A DNA stretch of 64,000 nucleotides, taken from NCBI GenBank assembly GCA_027922465.2, contig BQMF02000051.1:372001-436000 (forward strand), read 5' to 3'. Position 1 is the first letter of the stretch; the number at the start of each line of letters is the position of its first letter. The position numbers and the translations under genes are program-made. Source of the DNA: Turritopsis dohrnii. Its lineage: Eukaryota; Cnidaria; Hydrozoa; Anthoathecata; Oceaniidae. The notes beneath the pieces were generated by a model. That model did no database searches and was not told where the DNA came from. It saw nothing but the letters and a program-made list of their open reading frames with translations. Shown piece after piece: positions 12,406-24,600 of this stretch.

Positions 12406-14640
12406 GTTCTATCACAGGCTGCACTGAATAAGTGCTGAACAAACTGTTATTTTATTATTTTGTTTATTCATTATTGTTGATTTTTTATTATAATTATGTT
12501 TAATTTTATTAACTATTGTCATGTTTTCCTTGACCTTGCCAACCTCGACATTATGAATGGGCCTGCAGAATAGTCCGCAGTTTGTATTTACTTATTTACT
12601 TCAAAGGTGTGGGCAATATTGATCAACTATGATTCAAAATTTTGCGATTTATGATGACCTTACTTTTCTTCACCTTTTGAGAATTTTGTTCTATCAGCCG
12701 GTTGATTCTCATCACAGTTTAGGGTTCGAGATAGAGCAATTTTATTTATCTCTTTTATTATCTCTTTAAGGGGTTTATTTTATGAACGTTTATGAGTGTT
12801 ATTAACAACATGCCAAGTTTAAAAACACAAAATAAATAAATTTAGAAGTAAACATGGAAGAGGACATCGTAAACATGACGTAAAAAGGCGTAAACATGAC
12901 GTAAAAAGGGAAGAAAAATTGAAAATCCCATGACGTGCAAAGCTTAACAAATCTTTTATATTTCAAATATTCCCCTTAATATGTCAAGAGAAATTTCATG
13001 TCACAAATAAATATCCAGAAATAATCAGAGGCGTAGTTTTTTTTTGGAATTGTGTGGAGAAGAGTTTAGTAATTGTTAAAGTAGAAAAATGTGCAAGAAA
13101 ACTAAGAGATCCTTAAGACCATAGTTGACTCTGATTATCTCCAACATAGTTGACTCTGGCTATCTCCAACATAGTTGACTCTGGTTATCTCTAACATGTG
13201 CTATCTCGAACAAACCTTGGTCCCGTCAGCATCAACAGTCCACTATAAATCTCGTTATCTCGAAGTCACGCTCTTTCGAACTTTTTATCCGGTCCATTGA
13301 GAGATTGCGATAATTTGTTTTGACTATCCCTGAAATCTGACCCTGAAATACGTCAAAGCAAATCATATTGTTGATTACTGGAATGAATGAAGTTTGGTGT
13401 CATAATGATGAAGTGTAAAACTTTTCATTGGAAAATCTCTTAATTTTGGTTTGAAACAGCGAGGTTTAACACAGTAAAACACTTCCCAATTTTTGCATGA
13501 ATACAAAGAAAAACCGAAGTAAACCCGATTTGTACAGTATGCGCTCGGAATATCTTACAAGAAATGAGTCTCGCGTATCCAGTCTTCTCCCTCCTTCTTT
13601 TAGAATTAGGAACCAAATAGCCTTTTCTGAAATTTTACGTGCATTTTTGGTTTAGTAGTTTATTTTTGGGTGATCACCCTAAGCAGGCAGGGCACCTCGA
13701 TACTAGATGTCAAGGCACGATGGGTTGGCATAAAGACAAATTCTTGCAGGTAACGAAATGGAAGTTTTTTCAGAGATTTCCTTTGAAAATTTACACGAAC
13801 ATTATTCAGACTCTACCTGGAAAGTCTTTGGCTGTATTCATACTCACCGGTTTTATTTCGCTAGAAATAAGCGCGCCTTACTTGCAAAGCACTTTCCTAT
13901 TTGTTTATTAATCGTGTCAAGAATCGAGTAAATAAACACACTTAATATGGATAAATAAAGTTTGCTATGGTGAGCTAGAAAGCTTAGCTGAAACTGGTAG
14001 CACATTGCTCAAAACACGTAAAACAATGCTCAAAACACGTAACACATTGTTCAAATTATGTAATGCATTGGTGGAAACTTGTAATACATTTGGGAAGGGA
14101 AGCAAAAGGCTTAAATACCCAATATGATTTCGCTTATGTCCGGTGATATGCAACTGAATCGCAAACCGGTTTCCTGATAAAACAATTAACGAATCTGCTG
14201 GGAAACAGAACATTTGGGATTTGAACTGTATATGAACAGTGATGTTGGGCTTTAAGGTACTTGTCTTTTGATGATTTTCTGGACCAAGTTTGTTTTGATG
14301 TTTTGATATTTGCCAGGTATGGTACGTCTTGCAGTAAGTTTATATAAGTAGAATAAAGTACCCGAAATGACATTCAACGTGTTGCTACAAGAAAATCATT
14401 CGGCGTACAAGCAGAACTTTCGTATCTCAAAACATGAAAAACCTACGTGAAAAAATACTTCTAGTTTTGTCATTAACATTTTTCAACTTCTACGACCGAC
14501 AATAGCTCGTGACTTACACCACGTTCTTGCGTGTTCACGTTCACACCGACCAAACAAACAAAAACAGAGTAGAATTTACAAAGTATACTTTCATTTTTTC
14601 AGTCTTTCATTTGATAGATCGACCTTTACTAAAGGCTCTT
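12406..14640. other. Intergenic region without a supported gene
   Basis: AT-rich. It holds two copies of cgtaaacatgacgtaaaaagg at about 12870-12908, a 25-bp triplicate at 13121-13195, and a stretch at about 13990-14090 where variants of acacattgctcaaaacacgta recur four to five times. Confidence 0.4.
13121..13195 (+). repeat. 25-bp tandem repeat, three copies
   Basis: Unit atagttgactctg-ttatctccaac repeated exactly in register at 13121, 13146 and 13171, with one or two changes per copy. Confidence 0.9.
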
Positions 14641-14645
14641 TTATC

Positions 14646-15488
14646 ATGAATGTGAAATATGCAAGCGTTAACAGAACAGCTGAAGATGATATGTGTACCA
14701 GATCAATTTCCAGTGTTGTTCGACAGAAAGAATCGTACGATCTATTAATAGATGCCGTATATTATTCGTTACGTGATGTAGGGTTATGTGTGATCGACAA
14801 TATTTTGAAAATAGATGAGGCAAACGAGATTCAATGTTACGTTCAGAATTTATACTCAACAGATGAGAATCTCCAGCAAAACCGAAATCATACGCAATTT
14901 CGTACAGATCGTACTTATTAATATAATAAGAATACGAGATGTTGTAAGTCATTTGCTGATGCCAGTGACAGGATAGTTAAATCTATAATAAATAGACATC
15001 ATCCTGGAGAGATTTGCATCACGCGTAAATCTTTCACGCAAGCTTCGTGTTTTCCTTCAGAAACGTACGGATACAAGCTTCACGCCGACAATCCTAATAA
15101 TAACGGAAGGGTTTTAACTGTCGTGTACTGCCTTAACAAAGATTATGATGAAAGTTTTGGTGGTTCGTTTACATTTTTTATGACTAAAATCAATAAATAT
15201 ATTCAGATCGAACCTAATTTTAATCGCATGATCATCTACTGGTCTGACATGCGTGTGCTGAGCCAGGTTGGTTACTGTAAAAAGAACATTCATTCGTTAA
15301 CCGTTTGGTATCTGGGCTCGACAAGTCAAACATCAAAGTCGGTTAAAAGTATCTCAAGTTGCATGAACATTCAAGAAAGAATTCTCCAACATCGGATGAC
15401 GAATCTGTTGATTTCAGAAAACAATGAGACTGTTAACGAAGAAAATCGATCTGATAAAACTTTGAAACGTAGAATAACAAAACGTTAA
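14646..15488 (+). pseudogene. Intronless HIF prolyl-hydroxylase (EGLN/PHD)-like copy with in-frame stop and lost catalytic residues
   Basis: A single frame from ATG 14646 to TAA 15486-15488 is interrupted only by a TAA at 14919-14921 (codon 92). Before it, residues around 45-60 match the start of the EGLN catalytic domain (GLCVIDNIL). After it, codons 142-148 read GYKLHAD, the HxD iron-binding motif, followed by NPNNNGR and a YCLNKDYD segment typical of EGLN, then an FNRMIIYWSD segment and TVWYL. Aligned without gaps to human PHD2 from memory, the third iron ligand (His374) is Ser206 and the 2-oxoglutarate-binding Arg383 is Ile215. EGLN genes normally have introns in this domain, and none is present here. 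A retrotransposed, now inactive copy is the simplest reading; a non-enzymatic retained protein by readthrough is less likely. Confidence 0.75.
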
Positions 15489-15850
15489 CTCATGTAATAT
15501 AACATGAATTTTAACAGCTGGCTACAGTTACCACTACTACTTCGCATTTGATTTAGAATATGAATTGTAGTTATCATCCTGTGGAAATACTGTTGAAAAT
15601 ATTGCAAATACGTATGCGTACTTCAGTCATTTCGTTCTTATTCTGATCTCGAATGGATAAAAAAGTTTTCATTTACAAGCATTAAAATCGTTTTTCTTAA
15701 CTCAAAAAACAGATCGTTTTTAGTCTTTCTAGGACCTTAAAGTTTGAAAACTTTTTCCAGTGCCTTGGGTGGTTACATCCACGTATATCACTGAAATATG
15801 CCCTCTTCCCACTTTTGCAGGCTGACTTTCAGGCTGACTAACGGGCTAAT
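15489..15850. other. Flank of the EGLN-like copy
   Basis: No gene or clear repeat seen. No obvious poly-A tract follows the EGLN-like frame. Confidence 0.35.
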
Positions 15851-16090
15851 TTGGACCAAATTATAAAAGTTCTCCAACTTTCATAAAAATTTGAACAAAG
15901 CACAATTGAAAGGTGCGGATTTCGAATTTGACAGTTATTTTGTCTGGTTTAACTAAAATTAGGCAATTTAGGTCCAATTTGGACCAAACTACGAAAGTTC
16001 TCCAATTTTCAAAAAAATTTGCACAAAGCACAATTGAAAGGTGCTGATTTCGAATTTGACAGTCATTTTGTCAAATTTGGCCAAAATTGG
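15851..16090 (+). repeat. 128-bp tandem duplication
   Basis: Sequence beginning ttggaccaaa at 15851 recurs at 15979 with about 90% identity over about 95 bp (common core aaagcacaattgaaaggtgc). This is a direct duplication with a 128-bp period. Confidence 0.85.
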
Positions 16091-16261
16091 GCAATTTGGC
16101 AATGCTATATTGAGAATGTTTTATAATTGTTGAGAGTAGATTTGTGTAATTGTGACACCGTCCTGAAGACTTTAACCCAAATTTGAGACGAATAAGTTTT
16201 GATCTATTTGTTTTGTATAATTGCGAGTTGAAATTCTGCTACCGTTATCAACTATTGTATC

Positions 16262-16615
16262 TCACAGTTCTATGAACAGTATATATTTGTAAGAATTGTG
16301 AGAATGCAATATAGCGAAATTTTCGACTTCCAAGTCGTCTTGTTCATCTTTGTCTTCTTCTGAGCCGACGTGCGTTATTGCTACTGTAATTCTAATGTTT
16401 ACACTTACCTTACATATTTTATAACACTTTCTCTTCTGTGTCTTGCTTTTCATAACTTTATATAAGTGCGAAGATGTGGATTCGACGTGAAGGATGTGGT
16501 AGCCCAAATATTGTGTATAGCTAGCTATATTTTCGTTCTTATCTGTTTCGATAATTGCATCCTTCAATACAATAAACAAGTTTTCAGTGCGACTTGTTTT
16601 TACCTTAAGAAACAA
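16262..16615 (-). other. Unassigned open frame
   Basis: 117 codons from an ATG, with an acidic patch (GSEEDKDEQDD) near the C-terminus. No domain, splice context or homology is recognised. It may be chance. Confidence 0.15.
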
Positions 16616-16749
16616 AATATGCTGACAATTTTTACCAAAAATATTCTTTTTTGATGGTAGCTTTTGAATTTACTGCAAAATTTTATTCATCCAAAATCAG
16701 ATTTGCATTCAACTCGATGAAATCAAAGACAATCGTGTTTTCTTTACAG

Positions 16750-16990
16750 ATAGTAATGCTCAAAGATAATGAACAGATTGAAGGTGGTGAGAGAACTAAT
16801 GTCAGCGGTTACTGATGTCGGTACAAGGGAATCTCCACGAAAAAGTCAGCAAGGGAATCTCTACGAGAAAGCCAATCATTTGGTTACCTAATTTATTTAC
16901 TATTTTGATATTGTCAGCTACTCGTTTCCAGACCCATTTCTTAAAATTCAAATGAGAAATTTCCAGCACAATGCAACCTTCAGATCTGCT
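16750..16990 (+). repeat. Dispersed repeat family C, copy 1
   Basis: Starts caaagataatgaac and includes gagaaagccaatcat and cagacccatttc. The same order of blocks occurs in inverse orientation at about 18890-19125 and in direct orientation at about 49885-50045. Confidence 0.6.
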
Positions 16991-18671
16991 TACAAAAGCC
17001 TTACTATCTTTGAAAATGATTTCAGGTGCCGAAACAAAGAAAACAAACCAAGCATTGATAAGAAATTGAGTGAAGGTTTCTTTGCAAAAAAGAAATATTG
17101 CGAAGATACTGAAACTGGAATATATATGCACTTAGAATGAAAGCTGACCTCTTACGATTTCAATGTTTCTGTGTTTCCCTCTTGACACGAATGTATTAAT
17201 TCTCTTCATCACTGCCATCACTTTATCATCACTTAGAAACTCCTTTCGGCCTTCCTAGAGTAAAATATGTTCTTCAATTTCGCTTCACAGCCCAACAATT
17301 TTTAACACTGTTGAAAGCGCTCACCTTCGTGCGCTATGGCCTCTTGTTTCTCTTGAGCTGTAATAGCTACTTCAGGTAAAGCGATCATGAACATTATCTG
17401 AGCTTTCGTTTTATGGAAGGAATTATTTTTAAGAAAATACATTTTCATTCTTTCTCTTATTATATTCATATTCATAGTTATATTATATTCATAGTTTGTT
17501 TTTATTCCACATTTTTTCCCTAATGCTTAAAGGTGGTTGGCCGAAAAAGGAAAGCGTGCATATGACAGCGAATGAGAATGAAAGAACACAAACACGTGAT
17601 TTAAAAATAATGTATTCACGCAATCAATAAATAAAATAAATTACAAAACCATTATCTATAGCTGACTGACAATTTCTTCAAACCTGAGTTGACAGTGAAA
17701 CCCTTGTAAAATTTTCTATGAAAGCCATTCTTAGTTATGCCTCGCTCTTTCAGACAATTGTATAAACTTTTCACCGTAAATTCATAGCGAGGAGAGATTG
17801 AAAGCATAATATGCTGACGTTAGCACATATTTATCAGTGTATTATATACAAAAACATAATTATAAACATGTATATGTATATTCACAAAATGATTCGTTCT
17901 ATATGACGTCATTACAATAAAACAGATCGACAGAAAAAATAAGTCACTGTAGAGCATTTCTATTGAAATAGGGTGTATATTTCTTTAGAAATGGGCTCTT
18001 TCGAAGAGATTTTCAGTGGAAGATGGAGGAATGTGTTACAACTGAATTATGCACATACGAAATCTTCAAGCCATTTTTATGAGTCACGTGACGTCTATAA
18101 TGCTCAAACCGATCCAAATATAAATAGACTTTCTCCGAGTTTAATTCAAACGCCGATACTTTGCTAAACTACCATTTTGATGTGATAATTAGATGAAAAT
18201 TATCACAAACTGTCCCGTAGTAACGTGCGGTCCAGGGAGACATATAATCAAGCAATTATCGTTTAACAATACCACGTACCAGAACGAGGCTGGGTTTGAC
18301 AGTTTGGCAAAATATTGGAAGTGGAGATGGCATTACAAAAAGTATACACCAAGGAAAAGATTTTGTCATTCTGAAACCATCCAGGCATCGAGAACCAGAA
18401 AGTCTTTAACTTGACATATCTGATATTTGATTCATATTCATAAATAAAATGTCTTGAGGGTCAAATTCAATAAAAGACCAACATGAAAGATGCTTATTAA
18501 AAATGTCATCAAATCAAACACAGGGCACGTTTGTTACCATGGAAACTAGATGACGTGTGCAAACGACGTTAAGTCAATTTCGCAATTTTCAAAACTCATT
18601 TTATAGATTGAAAGAAAAAAAATAATCATATATGCTCGCGGTGCATGCAATAAGAACTGAAAGTCATAGTC
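16991..18671. other. Intergenic region downstream of the sodium/calcium exchanger
   Basis: No supported gene. Small open frames at 16952-17140 and 18193-18414 have no recognisable features. A MITE family B copy lies at about 17940-18025. Confidence 0.4.
17940..18025 (-). mobile_element. MITE family B copy (decayed)
   Basis: Reverse orientation of the family B core: cactgtagagcatttctattgaaatagggtgtatatttctttagaaatg... to ttttcagtgg. The open frame running through it (17973-18167) is a shadow of the repeat. Confidence 0.6.
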
Positions 18672-21600
18672 TCAAGAAACGTTGATGACACCATACGCCT
18701 GCAAGCTGCACAACACAACAAACAAAATCCACAAAGAAACCATGATGATTCCTGATACGTATTTGCTTATGACATTGCCACCCAGTTCCCCTCTCAAGAA
18801 CTAAAACGAAACAGTATTTCCTGATCAATTTCATCGTCACGTAATAGATGATTTTTCAGCACATGGTTGAGTACTATAGAAGCACGAAATGGTTGAAGAA
18901 GATAACTCTTAAAGATAATGAACTGTTATATGTAGAGCTGAGGGTTGCACTATGCTGATGTCAGTAGAAATAGAACAATTGGGAAATGGTCTGAGAACGA
19001 GCATCTGTTTATTATTAAAAAAGCGTTCAAACAAAGTAAAAAAAATGATTGGCTCTCAGGTGGAGATTAACTCATAAAAAAACTGCTGACACACTTTTTT
19101 CTCGACCTTATGACAGTTCACCGTGACAAGTAAAAATTAATGTTTCCGAACTAACCGTGCGCCGCAGCACCAACATGAGCAAAGTGGACATTCCACAGGA
19201 CAGGAAAAGAAGCACAGAAAAATATAAGTTGCTGTCCTTCATTACCAGCTTTGAATCGCTTTTCCAGTGGAGATATATTGATTTCAGTACCCAGGGTAAC
19301 CCAAGTCCAAGAAAGACATTGACGCTGTTACTACCTACGATCAGATCAACATGTTTAAACTCACTTAAATATCAAATACTGCTTAAACTACTCAACAGAA
19401 ATTGGAACAATCGAGACCATCACAAAAGTCAGTAAACGGAAACGAGGCTAGCAATGTTGTAGTAAGTCATGACGTCAGACAAAAGAGGGAAAGAGACATA
19501 CAAACATGAAAATTAAAAAAAATCAAAAACTCTAACAAATCGAAAGTGACTCTGTTGTTATTTTAACCTGTGATGTTTCCTATGGCAGCATCAGCTGAAT
19601 CATCGAGTGTGGCAGCAGTCTTGCTTGCAAACGTGTCTGGCATACTAGTTCCCAAGGCAACAAACGTTATCCCAGTGATACTAACATGTAGACCAACAAC
19701 ACACCCAAGAAGCTTTGCGAACTGAAGCAACAAATGACATGATGGCGTCATAAGTAGACCTTAAATTAAGGCTTATATGAGATCAGAAATGTAAAATAAA
19801 TTTCCCTCAAACTTGGGGAGATAAAGGAGACGGTCAAAATTCTCACTTCCTTTACATCTTACGTCCTGACCAAGTCAGTTTCGTCTGCAGTTAAATCCCA
19901 ATCAAATGAGATCAATGCTGTTTTAACGTAACGTTTCAATACCTGCTCAACGAAAGCTGAAAGCATACCCAGAATGCAAAGCGATACAACAAATGCCGCC
20001 CAACCACCCCAAACAGTTCTAAAAGACAACAGCATCTTCTCGTAATCTTGGAATTTGAAATATTGAACACAAGCATTCAATTATGTATCGACATTATTGA
20101 CATTATGCTAACTTACATCGAGTGCTTACCTTGGAGGAATGAACGAGAACATCACCTTCCATAGAAAGGATAAGAAATGCAGCAATAACGCCCCAAACGA
20201 TGGCGTGTCTTCTATTGACATGGCGCTGAAGGTAAAGTAAAAAATTGTAAAGTAGAAGAAGAATATACAGTGATAAATTTAGACGTGCAACGTAAGGAGT
20301 GCTAAGGTCCTACTCACAAATAGACATAAAACAAATAAACATAAAACAAATAAAAATAAAAACAAATAAACATAAAAACAAATAAACATAAAACAAATAA
20401 ACATAAAACAAATAAACATAAACACAAATAAACATAAAACAAATAAACAGAGGAAAAAAGTCCTTCAAATGTCCAGGGTTACTTTTTAGGACTGGCTGTT
20501 CACGATAAATGTTACGGCCCTAGTTACTCCGGCCGTTTATGAGCATTACGGCCATGCTCACTTGAGCTGCACTTACATCCGTAATTGGTAGTGCTGCTAG
20601 TCTACGCTAGTCTACGTTCAATCTACTGCCATGTTAAAACAAGGAAATTTAAAGAAAATTATCGCCTTTAAGGGGGAGCAGAAACAAAGATTTATAAGGT
20701 CCTTGATAACTAAAAAGCAACGTGTGTGTCGTCTACTTTTAACTTGATTTTTTTGAGAACGGACAAAATTAATGGGAATTTTCCAAAGTAGGTTCAATGT
20801 CTGCATCAAGTAAATTTACGAAAAGTTCGTTTATTGTCAGTTAAAGCTGTCGAGACTTCCAAGCGACTTCAGAGTTTTTTCGATGTTTTGAACAGTCACG
20901 AAGTCTCATCAATCCGAATATCTGCAAGAACGATTGGCCACAAATAGTTGAGTAGCTACAACTTTTCTCTCAAACGAAATCGATGGACTTACTTGACAAT
21001 CTGTTGTCGCCATTCCCGCTTGATGGAGATATTTTTCGATTCCTTGTTGACAATAGACGTGACCTGATCAACAATCTCGTCAACTTCTAAAAAAAAACCG
21101 AACGTTCTTTTCACAACCTCGTCCCCAAAAGGCAAGAAGCCCTGGGGACGACGTTGCAAAATCTGCAATATCACTCTTGATACTTTCTGTGGTTACCGCT
21201 AAAGTCGGTCGTTAAACTATTTTTAATTATTCTTCCCTAGTTCAGTTTAAACATCGCGGTATGGCTAAGCTAACAAGTCCTTTTAATGATTTCAATTGCT
21301 GAAACATTTAGTACTAAGTAATAAGAAATCTAATTTAGTGAAATAATAAAATACATAGAAACGAGGCGAAACCGGATAACAAGACGGTGTTTAAAAAGAA
21401 TTCGGGAAATTGCTAAACATACAGGCTTTCGCTGGGAGACAATCGGCAAAAATGCTTGGAGAATGTTTCATGAAGGAGGAGAAAATATCATTTCCTTATC
21501 CAATAATAAAATTTTCATTTTATCACATCGCTCCACAAGAAAAGCGGGATCTCTTTGCAAGACTTTATAGCGACAGATGCAGTTCTAAAAACGACGCGAC

Positions 21601-24600
21601 GTGAGAACGACACGATGTGAAAAATGATGTATGAAGACATTACGGTTGCGCAGTGAATAATTGTTTCTCTTGACATGTCGTTCTTTAAAAAGCCTTTTTT
21701 AATACAAAGAAATACGAAATGTTCAATATCAGACATCAGACAGTCCATACCCCTACACAGCAAGAAAGAAGAGAAGATCGTTCACCTGACGTCACAGAAA
21801 TGATGGTAGCGCATCGATGACCGATTTTTGCTGATCCTGTCACGTGATATAAGGCAATAATGAAAGTTTTCCCCTTCTAGAACCAAGTGACAATCAATCA
21901 ATCAATCAATAAATTAAATAAATAAATAAGAAAACGAATGAACATACCTCTGCTTCAGGATTTATTGTTACAGCAATTTTCTTCAAGGTTTCACCAGCAG
22001 CAAATTTCAACACACCTTTCTCTGTATGTATAAAATCACATTTACCAGCATCCAAATCTTCCTTGTCGCCACCTGTCGCAGTGCCATTACTAAAAGAAAA
22101 ATCATGCTCAATAATATTATGCTCATACCGTATTCTCTCAAATAAGCGCCCGGGCGCTTATAAAAATTTTTTGGAAATTAGGGGCGCTTATTAGAGAGGG
22201 GCGATAATTGGAGAGGGGCGCTTATAAAAACATCTTGAAATGGTCGTGCTAGCTGTGAACGACGCATTGTTTTTTATCATATAAAAGAGTACAAACAACT
22301 GTATTTTTCATGGCAACGAAATAAGATTTTGTACTTATAACTTAAATTTAGACGTCACAAAAATATAGCCTTCCGTTTCTATTACAGAATATTCGGTTTT
22401 TGTTCAAAGTTCCAATTACCGACCGGGCGCTTATTAATTTATGAGTAATGTTAAGTCACTCTAATAAGCGCCCGAGCGCTTATTGGAGAGGGGCGCTTAT
22501 AAAAATATTTTTGACTAGAAGGGGGCGCTTATTTGAGAGGGGCGCTTACTGGAGAGGGGCGTTAGTTAGAGAGAATACGGTATTCACTATATGCAATTCA
22601 ACAAAAAAAGTGATTAGTCATTGTCGGAAATATTTTACATTGTTCGATAGAAAACCGACACTTTTCCGTCAACACCACGAAGTCGTACGACTTTTGCCAT
22701 AGCTGATGCACCATTTTGAGTTGAATAATCGACGTGGTACGTCGGCTCTTGAAAAATAAACTCGCCAGGTTCTGAAATAAACATAAGTCCAGGTAGATAA
22801 AGTAATTTTTTGCTAGAAAACAGGGACAATTTCTATAAAGGATTAAGTTTGGAGCAGATATTACACATGATTACGAAATATCATCCAACATAAAATTATA
22901 CGTTGCGTACCGTAAATGACGGAATCAGCGCCCCCTGCCGAATAACCGTCCCTGCACGAATAGCCGCTGATTTCCTTGTTGTCGATTCTGACCATGAAGA
23001 AGACGTAGATATCGACATTTTGTTTGACATTATTTCTGACATTATTTTGAGAAAGAAACATATTGAAATATATTTTCCTTGTCATGATATGAAACTTTAA
23101 TAAGCGCTTCTGCTTTAAAACCAACCCTGCCGAATAACCGCCCCCTCTAAATGCTGAAATTTTAAATTCGTGCCTAGGGCGCTAATTTCGTCATTTAAGG
23201 TGTATAATTAAAACTTAAAACAGACGTTCTAATGGCGACGGGAGGTAATACAAAACAGATTATAGTTGAAACAAAAGTTACTCAGTGGGCAAACTTGTTG
23301 AAAAATCTCTGCGCTCGAGTGCATTTCTATAGAAATATACACACTATCTCCATGAAAATGCTCTTCGTCGCAGATGCTCTTTGACTCAGTGACAATTTTG
23401 ACCACTGGATAACTGATTATCTCACCATTTTCATCCACAAAACTTATGTGGGCAATAGATGGATCGCCTAACTTGGTATCGAAGGAAGCCTCTTTCAGTA
23501 CAACATAAAAGTCTTTCTGAAAACCATCTGAGTGTTCATTGTCGGACACAATGGGGATTATAATTCGCTTGCTGAATTCATTTTTTGCAAACACCTAAAC
23601 ACAGAGACTAACAGAGATTAAAACAACATCGGCATAACGTTAATGTGTGGCACACCAGAGATTCGGGGTTCGAGTCCTCTACTGGCCGAACACTGGCCAC
23701 GTCCCTGGTGGTACTGCTACCGGCCCCTTTCACCGTGAAGTCTTCGAATGTTTCGGTGTCAACAGGGCTAGGTGAGGGGTGAGTAAGAAGTGCCTATTGG
23801 AGATAATTGTCAGCTGGATTGAGAAGATAACCCCTCCCCCTCGAAGTACCCATAGGTATAATCATTGCGATGGAGTGTATTTTCTATAGAAATACATACA
23901 CTATTTCAATAAAAATGTCCTTCATCGCAGTGACATTTTTATGATTTTGTCCACTGGGATAGTACACAATGTAAATGATATTTTACCAGGCTTCCAGATG
24001 ATTCGAGAAAATCTTTTTTGTGTTTGGCGTTTCCTTCTCTTGTCTCGTATTGCACCATGTTTATATTCTCTAGCTCCAGTATGCTATCCATTGCCGGTGA
24101 TTCAGCAATTTTATCCACATTCAAAATATTAGCAACATAACGGTTACTTTGTGTACTATTTGATGTTTCACTGCCTTCCCAATAATTATTGTTGTGTACT
24201 ACGTCAGAAGTATTACAATGTCTTTGTATGTCTTTGCCATTCACAAGTTTACAGAATCTACCATCATTAACATCCTCTGAGCCACTGACTTCAGGTAAGT
24301 TTGACTTTTCGTGTTGCGGTACATGGTTGGTATGAGAAATACTTTTGTGCTGTTTCAATAACAAACAATTTGATGGGATCTGAAATGCAGAATTGAGCAT
24401 GATAAAACGACAAACAACAACAAACAACCCACTCACTACCTATTTAGTGAGATATCAAAGTGATAAGGAATTCGGTTAACTCTGCAGTTTACTATAGATC
24501 AGCCTTTGCAATTTCGCTAGTGTTTTTAGTTTCACTGTAACATGAAGCCAACAACCGAAAATGATACCTGGCTGAGTCGTCTGGTTGCATCAACAACATG

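Noticed and set aside
14919..14921. Programmed readthrough (recoding) of the TAA in the EGLN-like frame
   Set aside because: Nothing beyond the open frame supports recoding, and loss of catalytic residues fits a pseudogene better.
17973..18167. 64-codon ORF near 18 kb
   Set aside because: Its first part is a MITE family B sequence, so it is a repeat shadow.
23640..23690. tRNA gene around a perfect B-box
   Set aside because: No acceptor stem, anticodon arm or properly spaced A-box could be drawn; kept only as a possible SINE.
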